This document shows positions 14,549 to 23,293 of a stretch of 36,170 nucleotides of DNA, in pieces (position 1 is the stretch's first letter; each line of letters starts with the position of its first letter). Source of the stretch: Methylobacterium planeticum. Its GTDB lineage: Bacteria > Pseudomonadota > Alphaproteobacteria > Rhizobiales > Beijerinckiaceae. Position numbers and translations under genes: made by a program. The DNA lies in the NCBI RefSeq assembly GCF_008806345.1, contig NZ_VZZJ01000037.1, positions 1-36,170 of the forward strand, written 5' to 3'. The notes under the pieces are model-generated. The model was not told the origin of the DNA. It ran no database searches and saw only the letters and a program-made list of their open reading frames with translations.

Positions 14549-15856
14549 CTATCGGGGCAGCGGGGATCGCCCGTTGTCGGGTCTCCTCGGATCGGGAAGA
14601 GCCACGGCCACGCGCTGGTCGGCATCCTCGGAATCGACCTTGAGGACATCGCCGGGCTCAAGCAGCGCATGCTCGCTGACCGACATCTCGCGCGGCCCCT
14701 CCCGGGTCTGCCGGAGCAGCGTGTAGAGCGGGACCAGCCGTTGGCTGCGGATGCGATCCGCGAGAAGGCGCGGCGCGATGACCTCGGCCTCGTGAACGAG
14801 CGTCCGGGCGGTCTCCGCCCTCTGCTCGGCCTCCGCCCGGCGAGCCCGGACCTCCTGGAGTTCCGTGAGGATGTCGCGGCGGCGGTCATTGCGGAAATCG
14901 ATGATCGAGCGCTCCGCCTTGGTCATCTCCTGCTTGGCGCGCAGGATGGCCGTGTCGAGGTCGAGCCGCTTGCTCTCGATCTCGGCGGCCGTGCGCTCGA
15001 GGACGTACTGGCGCGGCACGATCGCCAGCCCCTTCGAGACAAGGTTGGCGACCCCGTCCTTCTCCTTGTTGATCAAGTCGAGCTGCCGGTCCTGGGATTT
15101 CACTTTGCCCGTGAGGGCGACGATCTCGTTGCGGAACAGGTCGATCAGGCGCTCGGCCCCCTCGATCTGCGCGTTCAGAGTGTCGCGCCGCGTGCGGAAC
15201 GTGAGTTCCTCGCCGCGGATGAGGTCGCGGCTGGCTTCGCTGGCGCTGAGCTCCGGCGGGAAGACGATCGTGTCCCGCCCTTCGAGTTCCGCCAGGAGAC
15301 GCGTCTCCTTCGCCTGATTGGTACGAATCTCAACCTCGCGCAGACGATAATCGCCGGTGGCCGCGATCGCATCGCGCTGCATCCGCACGAGGCCGGCCTC
15401 CGTCGGCCGGTAGAGGCCACCCGCGACCCCGACAGCCTGGATCACGCTCATGCCGGGCCGGAACTGATACTCGCCCGGCTTGTCGACGAGGCCGAGGATG
15501 TAGAAGGGCCGGAACTGGGACACTTCGACGGAGGCGGCGGGCAGATCGACGAGGCCGACCCGGTCGCGCAGGCGGCGGGCGATCTCGGCCGAAAGCTCGT
15601 CCGTGCGCAGGCCCACGGCCCGGATCTCACCCACGAGCGGCAGGGACAAGTCGCCCGCGCTGCTGATCGCGAACTCCCCGACCAGGGGTGTCCACTCGAA
15701 GAACTGCCCGATGCTGCTGCGCCATTCCACGACCTTGATGCGGATCTTGTCCTGCGGGCCGAGGGTGTAGCCGGCGGCGAAGCCGACGGAGGGCAGGACG
15801 GCCAGGCCTGCGGCAACGACGAGGCGCGCGATGCGGTGACGGGGACGCGACGGCAT
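14549..15856 (-). CDS. exoF: Polysaccharide export protein, ExoF-like (Wza/SLBB family)
   Basis: Encodes 435 residues. A signal peptide (1-27, Arg-rich then hydrophobic, cleavage near GFA-AG) is followed by a Poly_export domain starting YTLGPQDKIRIKV, then an SLBB domain (FYILGLVDKPGEYQFRPGMSVIQAV, ~115-140). A long charged helical segment (~215-365) probably forms a coiled coil, and a C-terminal PGDVLKV repeat follows. This order matches S. meliloti ExoF (about 420 residues), the outer-membrane/periplasmic partner of ExoP in succinoglycan export. No lipobox Cys follows the signal, unlike Wza. It lies downstream of the exoP-like gene on the same strand with a 286-base gene-free gap. Confidence 0.87.
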   Translation of the reverse strand: MPSRPRHRIARLVVAAGLAVLPSVGFAAGYTLGPQDKIRIKVVEWRSSIGQFFEWTPLVGEFAISSAGDLSLPLVGEIRAVGLRTDELSAEIARRLRDRVGLVDLPAASVEVSQFRPFYILGLVDKPGEYQFRPGMSVIQAVGVAGGLYRPTEAGLVRMQRDAIAATGDYRLREVEIRTNQAKETRLLAELEGRDTIVFPPELSASEASRDLIRGEELTFRTRRDTLNAQIEGAERLIDLFRNEIVALTGKVKSQDRQLDLINKEKDGVANLVSKGLAIVPRQYVLERTAAEIESKRLDLDTAILRAKQEMTKAERSIIDFRNDRRRDILTELQEVRARRAEAEQRAETARTLVHEAEVIAPRLLADRIRSQRLVPLYTLLRQTREGPREMSVSEHALLEPGDVLKVDSEDADQRVAVALPDPRRPDNGRSPLPR

Positions 15857-16142
15857 GGACGGGACCTCAGGGGCTGAGAGCGGACGGGAGCGACGGGTGG
15901 GCCGCGGAGCCGGAACCGGCTTCGAGGCTGCCCCGCCGCGCGATCATGCGGAGCGCCGGGCCGTGCCGGAGCAGACCGGCCGCAGCCGGGACGGCCGCTC
16001 CCGCGCCGCGCGGATCCGGTCGCCGGCAGCCGCCGATCAGGCTGTCGCCCGGGGTCGCAAATCCGCGTGGAATCGGCGTCATCGCGTCCCTTTCCACGGC
16101 TTCGATCGCCCGGCGCGCCGCGGCCTCGCGCTCGAGCGTGCC

Positions 16143-18308
16143 TCAGCTCTCATCGGCGATCCGCGCATCCGCCTTGTTGAGGACGACACCGAGGACGGCG
16201 ACATTCGATCCCGCGATCGCGTTCAGCATCAGCTGGACGTTCTCGACGGAGGTCACGCCGCACTCGACGACGAGGATGACCGCATCGAGATGGATGCTGA
16301 CGGCGCGCGCGTCGACCGCCGCGCTGAACGCAGGAAGGTCGATCAGGGTCAGGTCGAACAGCTCCTGCAGGGTGTCGAGGGTCGCGCGCATGCGCTCGGA
16401 GCCGAGATGGAAGCGTGCCTCCGAGGTGCAGCCCTCCCCGCTCGCGGCCAGCAGAGCGTAGGGCATCCGAGCAGGCTGGCAGATCGCCGCCTTGACCGGA
16501 ACCGCACCTTCGAGGACCTCGAGCAGGCCGAGATCGGCCGGGGCCGCCCGGCTGAGGCCCGCGCCGTGCAGGTCCGCATCGATCACGAGGGCACGACGCC
16601 CGGACAGCCCGTAGAGGATCGCGAGGTTGCTCGCGAGGATGGTCTTGCCGGCTCCGGGCTCGGCCGAGAGGATCCCGACGCGACGGATGTTGCGCAGAGC
16701 CCGCACCATGTCGAGCGAGGTCTTGATCTCGTGCAGGCCGTTGCTGAAGGCCGATCCGGGCGCTTCGAGCACCGCCTCGATCGACGCTTCCGACCGCGTC
16801 CGGCCGAAATGCGTCGGCCGGGCGACGCGGGGGACGATGCCGAGGCAGTCGAGATCGAAGGCGCGCCGGACCTGCGAGGGCGAGCGGATGCTGCGGTCGA
16901 AGGTCTGCTGCACCATCGCGGTGCCGACGCCCGCGCCGCTGCCGAGGAGCAGCGCGAGGGCCAGGACCAGGATCGTGCGCGGCTGGCTCGGGACGAGGGG
17001 CCGGGTTGCGTCGGTGATGATGCGCGAGTCGGAGACCGGGAAGGATTCCTTCTGCACGGTCTCATGGAATTTCTGCAGGAAGCTCTCGTACATCCGGCGA
17101 TAGGCGAGCGCGGCGGTGTCGAGTTCGCCGAGCATCACCTGCCCCTCCTTCGACTGTGCCGCGGCCCCGACCAGCTTGCCGAGCTCGCTGCTGAGGGTGG
17201 TCTCGCGGGTGCGCGCGACCTCGAAATCGCTCCGATAGGCTTCGCCGATGCGGTTGAGCTCCTCCATGATCGCCTTGCGCTGGTTCGCCATCTCCGCCCG
17301 ACGGCTCTCGGCGGCCGGGTGGGTCGAGCCGTAGCGGGCCGTGAGCTCGGCCTCGGCGGCGGCGGTCTCGACGTAGCGCTGGCGCAGGGTCGTGATGATC
17401 TGGTTGCCGAGGGATTCGGTGACGGCGACGTCCGGGCTTCCCGCCCGAAGGATCTCGTCGATGCGCGCGACGCGGGCCCTGGCCTCCGCGGTGCGGGCGC
17501 GGGCGAGAATGAGCTGTGAGCTCAGCTCCGAGAGCTGCTGCTCGCTCAGGAGGCCCCGGTTTCCGGCATCGACGATGTTGTTGCGGGCCTTGAACTCCTC
17601 CACGGCCCGCGCCGCGCCGTTGAGCTGGCCGCGCAGCTCGACCACGCGCTCCTGAAGCCAGTTGCTCCCGCTGCGGGCCGTCGCCGACTTCGCCTCGATC
17701 TGCTCGCGGATGTAGGTCGCCACCGTCGTATTGGCGATGCGGGCGGCGAGTTCCGGATCGGCGGATTGGTAATACACCTGGATGACGTAGGACGTGCCCT
17801 TGCGACGGACCGTGAGCCCGTCGTTGAAGATGTTCACGGCACCGCGCAGGCGCCGGTACTCCTCGTCACCCTGCGGTTCCGAGCCGAACCGCATCAGCGA
17901 GCGCACGAGGGCGATCGGGTTGAGGCTTCCGATCGGCCCGAAGGCCGGATCGTCGAGGAGGTTGAGTTCCTGGATCACGCGCAGGCTGATGCGCTCGGAT
18001 TTCAGAAGCTCGATCTGGCTCTCGACCCGCGCGTTGTCGATCGGTCCCTCGAGATGGTTGGGTCCCTGGAGCACGGTCTGCGACTCGCTCGGATCGATCA
18101 GGATCTCCGCCATGGCGGAGAAGACCGGCGTCGCGAAGAACAGGTAGAGTCCCCCGGCGACGAGCGCGATCAGGATCGCCGCCGCGATCGTGCGGGCGTA
18201 GCGCCGGACGAACCGGTGGATCTGCCGGAGGCTGACCGTCTCCTCGGCCCGCATCTCGGACGGGTAGCCGACGGCGACGTGTGAACCGTTGCTGGGCCGG
18301 TCGAGCAT
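16143..18308 (-). CDS. exoP: Wzz-type chain-length regulator fused to BY-kinase-like ATPase, ExoP-like
   Basis: Encodes 721 residues. A cytoplasmic N-terminus precedes TM1 (~39-59). The periplasmic Wzz/GNVR region includes long coiled-coil helices (~220-420), and TM2 is at ~445-465 after PSQPRTI, the Pro-rich Wzz motif. The cytoplasmic ATPase has Walker A SAEPGAGKT (~545), Walker A' ALVIDADL and the Walker B-like LTLIDLPAF. ExoP proteins set polymer length with Wzy and connect to ExoF. There is no Tyr-rich C-terminal tail (the end is NKADARIADES), so autophosphorylation of the classical type is doubtful. ATG 18308 is chosen as the first Met of a plausible cytoplasmic leader; ATG 18254 is an alternative. 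It is divergent from the ExoK-like gene. Confidence 0.88.
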   Translation of the reverse strand: MLDRPSNGSHVAVGYPSEMRAEETVSLRQIHRFVRRYARTIAAAILIALVAGGLYLFFATPVFSAMAEILIDPSESQTVLQGPNHLEGPIDNARVESQIELLKSERISLRVIQELNLLDDPAFGPIGSLNPIALVRSLMRFGSEPQGDEEYRRLRGAVNIFNDGLTVRRKGTSYVIQVYYQSADPELAARIANTTVATYIREQIEAKSATARSGSNWLQERVVELRGQLNGAARAVEEFKARNNIVDAGNRGLLSEQQLSELSSQLILARARTAEARARVARIDEILRAGSPDVAVTESLGNQIITTLRQRYVETAAAEAELTARYGSTHPAAESRRAEMANQRKAIMEELNRIGEAYRSDFEVARTRETTLSSELGKLVGAAAQSKEGQVMLGELDTAALAYRRMYESFLQKFHETVQKESFPVSDSRIITDATRPLVPSQPRTILVLALALLLGSGAGVGTAMVQQTFDRSIRSPSQVRRAFDLDCLGIVPRVARPTHFGRTRSEASIEAVLEAPGSAFSNGLHEIKTSLDMVRALRNIRRVGILSAEPGAGKTILASNLAILYGLSGRRALVIDADLHGAGLSRAAPADLGLLEVLEGAVPVKAAICQPARMPYALLAASGEGCTSEARFHLGSERMRATLDTLQELFDLTLIDLPAFSAAVDARAVSIHLDAVILVVECGVTSVENVQLMLNAIAGSNVAVLGVVLNKADARIADES

Positions 18309-18468
18309 TCGGTGGCACCCGCCAGGTTGAGAGCGCGCGGTCGATCTCCGCCATTCGCGCCCCGCGAGGCGGAGCGGCAAAGGTCGTGGCGTTAAAAAAG
18401 AGTGTAGACGTGGCCGTCGGCTTTTGGCAATCTCAATTACATTAAATAACAATTAATGCAGGTCCGCC
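18309..18468. promoter_or_regulatory. AT-rich divergent promoter region exoP / GH16
   Basis: The 160-base spacer separates divergent EPS units. Its right half (18390-18457) is strikingly AT-rich against a ~70% GC background and contains AATTACATTAAAT (18435-18447) and AATTAATGC. A possible plus-strand pair is TTGGCA (18424-18429) with TAACAA (18447-18452), 17-base spacing, a weak match. The motif resembles those before the cytidylyltransferase and exoY genes. Confidence 0.4.
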
Positions 18469-19278
18469 TTGAACCGATCCCAGTTGCGCGCCTCCGCGCG
18501 CCTCTCCATCGCGGTGGCTGCCTGCGCCATCCTGGCGGCTCCGCTGCGGGCCGAGGCGCCCCCGATCGGCAGCGAGATCGACCTCAGCGGTTGGAGCCGG
18601 ACCTTCTCGGAGGAGTTCGACAGTCTGGACATCTCCGCCCGCGGTCCCGGCACCCGCTGGATCGCCCACGTCCCCTGGGGCGGCGATTTCGGGGATGCAC
18701 GCTTCACCGATCCCGCGCCCGGGTTCCCGTTCACGACGCGCGACGGCGTCCTGCGCATCGAGGCCCGCAAGGTCGGGAACGTCTGGCGTTCCGGCCTGAT
18801 CGCCTCCGTCGATCCGCAGGGCCGCGGCTTCGCGCAGCGCTACGGATATTTCGAGATCCGCGCCCGCATGCCCGAGGGTGAGGGCGTCTGGCCGGCCTTC
18901 TGGCTCGTGGGCATCGACCGCTCGACCGCGACGGCCGAGATCGACGTTCTCGAGTATTACGGTGCGAAGCCGGACCTCTTCAAATCGGTCGCCCATGTCT
19001 GGAACCGCGACGGAAGCCGGCCGCACTACAGCGACTGGAGCCGCAGCCCCGCGCCGGGCGCGACGACGGCGTTCAACACCTACGGGGTGGATGTCGAGGA
19101 AGACTGGATCACCGTCTACTTCAACCGGCGCGCGGTCTGGCGCACGCCGACGAAGCCGGAACACCGCCAACCCCTGTACGTGATGGCGAATCTCGCCCTC
19201 GGCGGCGGCTTTCCGATCGATCGCACGCCCGATCCTTCGGTCTTCGAGATCGACTACATCCGCGTCTACGCGCGCTGA
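18469..19278 (+). CDS. Secreted GH16 endo-beta-glycanase (ExoK-like)
   Basis: Encodes 269 residues. The signal peptide covers 1-28 (SIAVAACAILAAPLRAEA, cleavage near RA-EA). The rest is a single GH16 domain with catalytic block EIDVLE (Glu157, Asp159, Glu162) and flanking family blocks YGYFEIRARMPEGEGVWPAFW and FEIDYIRVYAR. Size and architecture match S. meliloti ExoK, which cleaves beta-linkages in nascent succinoglycan. The start is a TTG at 18469, because an in-frame stop at 18454-18456 excludes anything upstream and the signal peptide needs this frame; AGGT lies just before. An ATG at 18456 is out of frame. It is 17 bases from the flippase gene, so cotranscribed. Confidence 0.88.
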   Translation: MNRSQLRASARLSIAVAACAILAAPLRAEAPPIGSEIDLSGWSRTFSEEFDSLDISARGPGTRWIAHVPWGGDFGDARFTDPAPGFPFTTRDGVLRIEARKVGNVWRSGLIASVDPQGRGFAQRYGYFEIRARMPEGEGVWPAFWLVGIDRSTATAEIDVLEYYGAKPDLFKSVAHVWNRDGSRPHYSDWSRSPAPGATTAFNTYGVDVEEDWITVYFNRRAVWRTPTKPEHRQPLYVMANLALGGGFPIDRTPDPSVFEIDYIRVYAR

Positions 19279-19295
19279 TCCGGGAGAGCGCACCG

Positions 19296-20831
19296 ATGGC
19301 CCAGCGCGTGGCGCGAAACTCCCTTCTGTCGGCCATCGCGAGCGGCGCGACGATGCTGGCGAGCGCCGGCACCATGATCATCGCCGCCCGCACGCTCGGG
19401 GTCGAGGGCACGGGCATCGTCACCCTCTCCCTCTGGCTCGTGACCATGGCGGTCACGATCGCGGGCCTCGGCCTGCCGACCACCGTCACGCGCTACGTCG
19501 CCGAGGCGGGAGACGCGGCCCGGCAAAGGGCCCTCGCCCGGCGCTTCTTCCGGCCGACCCTCGGGGCGGCCCTCTGTCTCCTGGCGCTGGCCGGATCGGC
19601 GGCCGCTGCCCTCGCCACGGGCCGGGTCGATGTGATCTGGAGCGCGCTCGCCCCCGAGACCCTCGGCGCACGCATCGAGATCTGGCTCATTCTCGGGCTC
19701 ACCGGCGCGGCCCAGATCCTCGGCCAGTACCACCTCGGCGTGCTGCGTGGGCAGCAGGATTTCCGGGCCATCGCGGCCCTCACCCTCGCGGGCTTCGGCG
19801 TGCAGATGGTCGCGACCCTGGTCGGGGCGCTCGCCTTCGGTATCGCGGGGGCGCTCGCGGGCTGCGCGCTCGGCGCCCTCCCCGCCGCCCTCGCCGCCGC
19901 CCGCGCCGCCCTCGACCCGCGCGGCAGGGCGGAGCCGCCCTCCGACGCGCTCGTGACGCGGATGCGGCGCTTCGCGCTCTACACCTGGGCCGGATCGGTG
20001 ATGTCGGCCTTCGTCTGGGCCCGCATCGAGATCTACTTCCTGCAGCGCAGCGAGGGCTACGAGGCCGTCGGTCTCTTCACGGCCGGCCTCACCCTCGCGA
20101 GCCTTGCCACGCAGGGGCCGCTGCTCCTCACCGGCGCCCTCCTGCCCCACTTCGCGAACGCCCATGCGAGGGGCGCGGGCGATCGGGTCCGCGAGGCCTA
20201 CGCCTCCGCCACCCGCCTGATCGCCTTCCTGGTCTTTCCCGCCGGCCTCGGGCTCGCGGCGATCATGCCGGTCGTCATGCCGCTGGTCTTCGGCGAGAGC
20301 TTCCGCCCGGCCGTGCCCGTCGCGAGCCTCCTCGTGGCCGTGGCGGCGATCGGCGCGACCTCCGCGGTCGGCACCCACCTCGTCAATGCGCTGGAGCGCA
20401 GCGATTTCGTCTTCTACAGCAGCCTGTGCGGCGCCGTCCTCGCCCTGACGGCGGGGTTCACCCTGGTGCCGGCCTTCGGACTGATCGGCGCGGGTGCGGC
20501 GCGGGCCCTGATCCAGCTGGCGATGGTCGGCGCGGGCCTCTGGTTCATCACGCGCCGCCTGGGGTGCCCGGCGCCCTTCCGCGACCTCGGCAAGCTCTTC
20601 GTGGCGGCGAGCCTCGCCGCGCTCGCGGCCCGGTCCTGCCTCCACCTCATCCCCGGACCGCTCGCGCTCCTGGCGGCCCTCCCGGCGGCCGCGCTCGTCT
20701 ACGGGATCTGCGTTCGCCGTCTGCACGCGCTCACGGCCGCGGACCGGGATCGCCTGCGCGGCGCCCTGTCCCTGCTGCCCGGACCGCTCGGACTCTGCGG
20801 CCGCCCTGTTCTCCTGCTGATCCGGAACTGA
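19296..20831 (+). CDS. Wzx-type polysaccharide flippase (MOP superfamily)
   Basis: Encodes 511 residues with about 12-14 hydrophobic segments. The N-terminal part (ARNSLLSAIASGATMLASAGTMIIAARTLG, then GLPTTVTRYVAE) is typical for Polysacc_synt (RfbX/Wzx) proteins that flip undecaprenyl-PP-linked repeat units across the inner membrane. The mid-protein LPHFANAHARG and FPAGLGLAAIMPVVMPLVFGESF blocks are also common in the family. ATG 19296 follows GGGAGAG. It is the second gene after the ExoK-like glycanase and would fill the ExoT role of the succinoglycan pathway. The next gene begins 103 bases on. Confidence 0.9.
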   Translation: MAQRVARNSLLSAIASGATMLASAGTMIIAARTLGVEGTGIVTLSLWLVTMAVTIAGLGLPTTVTRYVAEAGDAARQRALARRFFRPTLGAALCLLALAGSAAAALATGRVDVIWSALAPETLGARIEIWLILGLTGAAQILGQYHLGVLRGQQDFRAIAALTLAGFGVQMVATLVGALAFGIAGALAGCALGALPAALAAARAALDPRGRAEPPSDALVTRMRRFALYTWAGSVMSAFVWARIEIYFLQRSEGYEAVGLFTAGLTLASLATQGPLLLTGALLPHFANAHARGAGDRVREAYASATRLIAFLVFPAGLGLAAIMPVVMPLVFGESFRPAVPVASLLVAVAAIGATSAVGTHLVNALERSDFVFYSSLCGAVLALTAGFTLVPAFGLIGAGAARALIQLAMVGAGLWFITRRLGCPAPFRDLGKLFVAASLAALAARSCLHLIPGPLALLAALPAAALVYGICVRRLHALTAADRDRLRGALSLLPGPLGLCGRPVLLLIRN

Positions 20832-20869
20832 CGGAGCAACGCAATGAATTTGGCTGTTCACAACTCTTC

Positions 20870-20895
20870 GTAAGCCGGCCCGGTAAGCCGGCCCG
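20870..20895 (+). repeat. 13-bp tandem repeat
   Basis: GTAAGCCGGCCCG occurs twice in succession (20870-20882 and 20883-20895) in the spacer between the flippase and FkbM-type genes. No function is evident. Confidence 0.8.
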
Positions 20896-20934
20896 CTGCC
20901 CTTCGGAAAGCCAGGATCACGACAGGAGGCATTC

Positions 20935-21777
20935 ATGCGACCCACGACATGGCGGCAGATCGAGACGGTTCCGATCTGGAAGAACGCCTACCGAACCTAC
21001 CGCAAGCTCCCGCCCGTTCTGCGCGCCCCCATGCGGGTCGCGGCGACCCCCCTGTGGTCGGGCGTGGCCCAGCTCGTCCTGCTCCGCACCGGTCAGACGG
21101 TCGCCTCCGGCCCCTTCGAGGGCATCACGCTCGCCCTGTCGCCGGTCTCGCGGCGACATCTCCTCTCCTATCTCCTCGGCACCACCGAGCTCGAGATCTG
21201 GCCGGCGATCGAGCGGATCATCGCCCGCTCCTACGACACCATCATCAATATCGGGGCCGCCGACGGCTATTATGTGGTGGGCTTCGGCAAGCGCATGCCG
21301 CGAACGAAGCTCGTGGCCTACGAGGCCAAGACGGAGCTGCATCCGGCGCTGCGCCACGTCGCGCAGGTGAATGGGATCGACGGGCGCCTCTGCCTCCGCG
21401 GCCTGTGCACCCTCGCCAACCTGGAGAAGGAGCTGGAGCGCGCGACGGGGCCGAGCCTCGTCCTGATGGACATCGAGGGTGCCGAGGCGACGATGCTCGA
21501 TCCGGCCAGGGTCGCGGGCCTGCGGCAGGCCGATGTGCTGGTGGAGACCCACGAGGCTTTCGCGCCGGGCTGCACCGAGTCGATCGTGACGCGGTTCTCG
21601 GCCACGCACGACATCCTCCGCTACCGGCCACGCCCGCGCGTCCTGGCCGACTTCCCCATCAGCGTCCTGCCCTGGCTGCCGCGGCTGTTCCCGCGCCTTG
21701 CCGTCGACCTGATGGACGAGCGCCGGACCGGCGTGCAGGAATGGCTCTACATGACGACGAAGACCGGACTGCGCTGA
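20935..21777 (+). CDS. FkbM-like SAM-dependent methyltransferase
   Basis: Encodes 280 residues. The likely SAM-binding motif I is TIINIGAADGYYVVGF (~100-115), and the downstream LVLMDIEGAEATML is the characteristic D-x-E-G-x-E block of FkbM-type O-methyltransferases. The spacing between the two fits the family. An N-terminal segment of ~95 residues has hydrophobic parts (VAATPLWSGVAQLVLL), possibly a membrane-association region. Substrate is probably a sugar hydroxyl given the setting. The ATG follows AGGAGG (20924-20929). A strong hairpin at 21864-21890 ends the unit. Confidence 0.72.
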   Translation: MRPTTWRQIETVPIWKNAYRTYRKLPPVLRAPMRVAATPLWSGVAQLVLLRTGQTVASGPFEGITLALSPVSRRHLLSYLLGTTELEIWPAIERIIARSYDTIINIGAADGYYVVGFGKRMPRTKLVAYEAKTELHPALRHVAQVNGIDGRLCLRGLCTLANLEKELERATGPSLVLMDIEGAEATMLDPARVAGLRQADVLVETHEAFAPGCTESIVTRFSATHDILRYRPRPRVLADFPISVLPWLPRLFPRLAVDLMDERRTGVQEWLYMTTKTGLR

Positions 21778-21863
21778 CGGCAGATCCCGGGCGCGCGCCC
21801 CAACGGGTCCGCACCCGGCCGATCCGGCACGACACCGGGACCGCGATCCTCGACGGATTGCGC

Positions 21864-21890
21864 CCGGGTTCCGGCGATGACGGAACCCGG
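21864..21890. terminator. Hairpin between convergent genes
   Basis: A perfect 9-bp stem (CCGGGTTCC at 21864-21872, GGAACCCGG at 21882-21890) with a 9-nt loop lies three bases before the stop of the minus-strand gene and 87 bases after the FkbM-type gene. It could terminate both directions. Confidence 0.55.
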
Positions 21891-21892
21891 CC

Positions 21893-22210
21893 CTAGCGCT
21901 TCAGGGTGCCGAGGCTGCGCCCGGCCGGGTCGTGCGCCCCGAAATGGCCGGCCGCCTGCTCGTCGCGAGGCGTCAGTCCCGTCGCGGCACGAAACCTGAC
22001 GTCGCGCAACCGGACGACGCAGGCGCGCAGGACAAGTCCGCCGACATAGCCCGCCTGGAGGCCGGCGAAGACGCTCAGCGCGTCGGGCAGGGGCAGGAAG
22101 GCCAGGGCGATACCGAGCACGAGAAGGCTCAGGAATGCGAACAGGACGATCGAGATCAGCGGCGCGAGCACGCCACCTGCCAGAAGCGAGACGATCAGGA
22201 TCTCCACCAT
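21893..22210 (-). CDS. Small membrane protein of unknown function
   Basis: Encodes 105 residues. The first ~70 residues are hydrophobic: MVEILIVSLLAGGVLAPLIS, FAFLSLLVLGIALAFL, and AGLQAGYVGGLVLRACVV suggest two to three membrane segments. A basic and polar C-terminal tail follows (~72-105). No family is recognised. ATG 22210 is chosen because GGAGGG lies about 10 bases upstream at good spacing; the longer upstream frame is Arg-rich and poorly supported. It is oriented against the two flanking EPS units and could serve EPS assembly or be unrelated. Confidence 0.65.
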   Translation of the reverse strand: MVEILIVSLLAGGVLAPLISIVLFAFLSLLVLGIALAFLPLPDALSVFAGLQAGYVGGLVLRACVVRLRDVRFRAATGLTPRDEQAAGHFGAHDPAGRSLGTLKR

Positions 22211-22411
22211 GCGAGGGGCCCTCCTTCTTTCAGTCGTTCTCGGCGCAGCGGAAGCGAACGGCGTCTCGGCCCGCATGCTGACGCGATACGCGCCGTGCAC
22301 AGGGTATGCAAGGGAGCGTTCCCGGACAAGCGCGGCCGCCTCGAGAGCGCGCCACCGAGCCGCGCTCCGGCATGCGCTCGGACGCGACGCGCGACCGTGC
22401 GATACCGCAGC

Positions 22412-22441
22412 TTGACGTTCATAAAATTAAATGCGTTACAT
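22412..22441 (+). promoter_or_regulatory. Candidate promoter of the exoY unit
   Basis: TTGACG (22412-22417) and TTACAT (22436-22441) are separated by 18 bases of AT-rich sequence. Both lie in an AT-rich island (22418-22460) within the 307-base gene-free spacer 22211-22517. The ATG of exoY is about 77 bases downstream. The -10 match is weak. Confidence 0.4.
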
Positions 22442-22517
22442 TGCGAAATGGTTAATAAACCGCTCCCGGGGGTCAAGTTTTCCGCATCCACAGCTCTTTC
22501 GTGCTCGGAGCCGCCCA

Positions 22518-23225
22518 ATGCAGGATACAACGAAGCTCGCGATCCCTGCCGGCACTTTCGAGGGTGACCTGGCGACAAGCTCGGGACTCGTCGGTTCCCA
22601 CGCGCCCATCGTTGATCGCGTCAGCAGCAAGCGCGCCTTCGATATCACGGTTGCGCTCATCGCCGTCTTCGCCCTGTCGCTCGTCTTCGTTCTGGTCGCG
22701 ATCGCGATCAAGCTGTCCTCGCGCGGCCCGGTTCTCTTCAAGCACGGGCGCATCGGTCGGAACGGCGAGCGGTTCGATTGCCTGAAGTTTCGCACCATGC
22801 ACGCCGCGGGCGACGCGATCCTTCGTGACCATCTCGACGCTCATCCCGCCGCACGCGCGGAGTGGCAGGCCACGCAGAAGCTCCACCACGATCCGCGCAT
22901 CACGGCACTCGGCAGGGTCCTGCGCAAGTCGAGCGTCGATGAGCTGCCGCAATTGATCAACATCCTCCGCGGCGACATGAGCCTCGTCGGGCCCCGCCCG
23001 ATCGTGCAGTCCGAGGTCCCGCGCTACGGCGCCCATATCCGCGCGTATTGCAGCGTTCGGCCCGGCCTGACCGGGCTGTGGCAGGTGAGCGGCCGCAGCG
23101 ACACCAGCTACGACCAGCGCGTGGCCTTCGATTGCGAGTACGTCGCCCGGCGCACCTTCCTCTACGATCTCGGGATCATCCTCCGCACCCTTCCGGCGGT
23201 GTTCGCCGCCCGCGGCGCCTGCTGA
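22518..23225 (+). CDS. exoY: Undecaprenyl-phosphate sugar phosphotransferase, ExoY-like (initiating transferase)
   Basis: Encodes 235 residues. A short cytosolic leader precedes one membrane segment (~42-66), then the catalytic bacterial sugar transferase domain: KFRTMH (90-95), RITALGRVLRKSSVDELPQL and INILRGDMSLVGPRP, ending RPGLTGLWQVSGRS. It transfers sugar-1-phosphate, typically galactose-1-phosphate in ExoY, to undecaprenyl phosphate to prime the repeat unit at the inner membrane. It belongs to the short type without WbaP-like N-terminal helices, similar in length to S. meliloti ExoY (~226). ATG 22518 is used, as the upstream frame before it lacks similarity. It is the first gene of a long plus-strand series. 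Confidence 0.92.
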   Translation: MQDTTKLAIPAGTFEGDLATSSGLVGSHAPIVDRVSSKRAFDITVALIAVFALSLVFVLVAIAIKLSSRGPVLFKHGRIGRNGERFDCLKFRTMHAAGDAILRDHLDAHPAARAEWQATQKLHHDPRITALGRVLRKSSVDELPQLINILRGDMSLVGPRPIVQSEVPRYGAHIRAYCSVRPGLTGLWQVSGRSDTSYDQRVAFDCEYVARRTFLYDLGIILRTLPAVFAARGAC

Positions 23226-23293
23226 GGGCAGCCCGCCGACACGTGCTCCGGGGACGGCACCCGGCCCGACATCCTTCTGCGTGGGAGTGCCCG

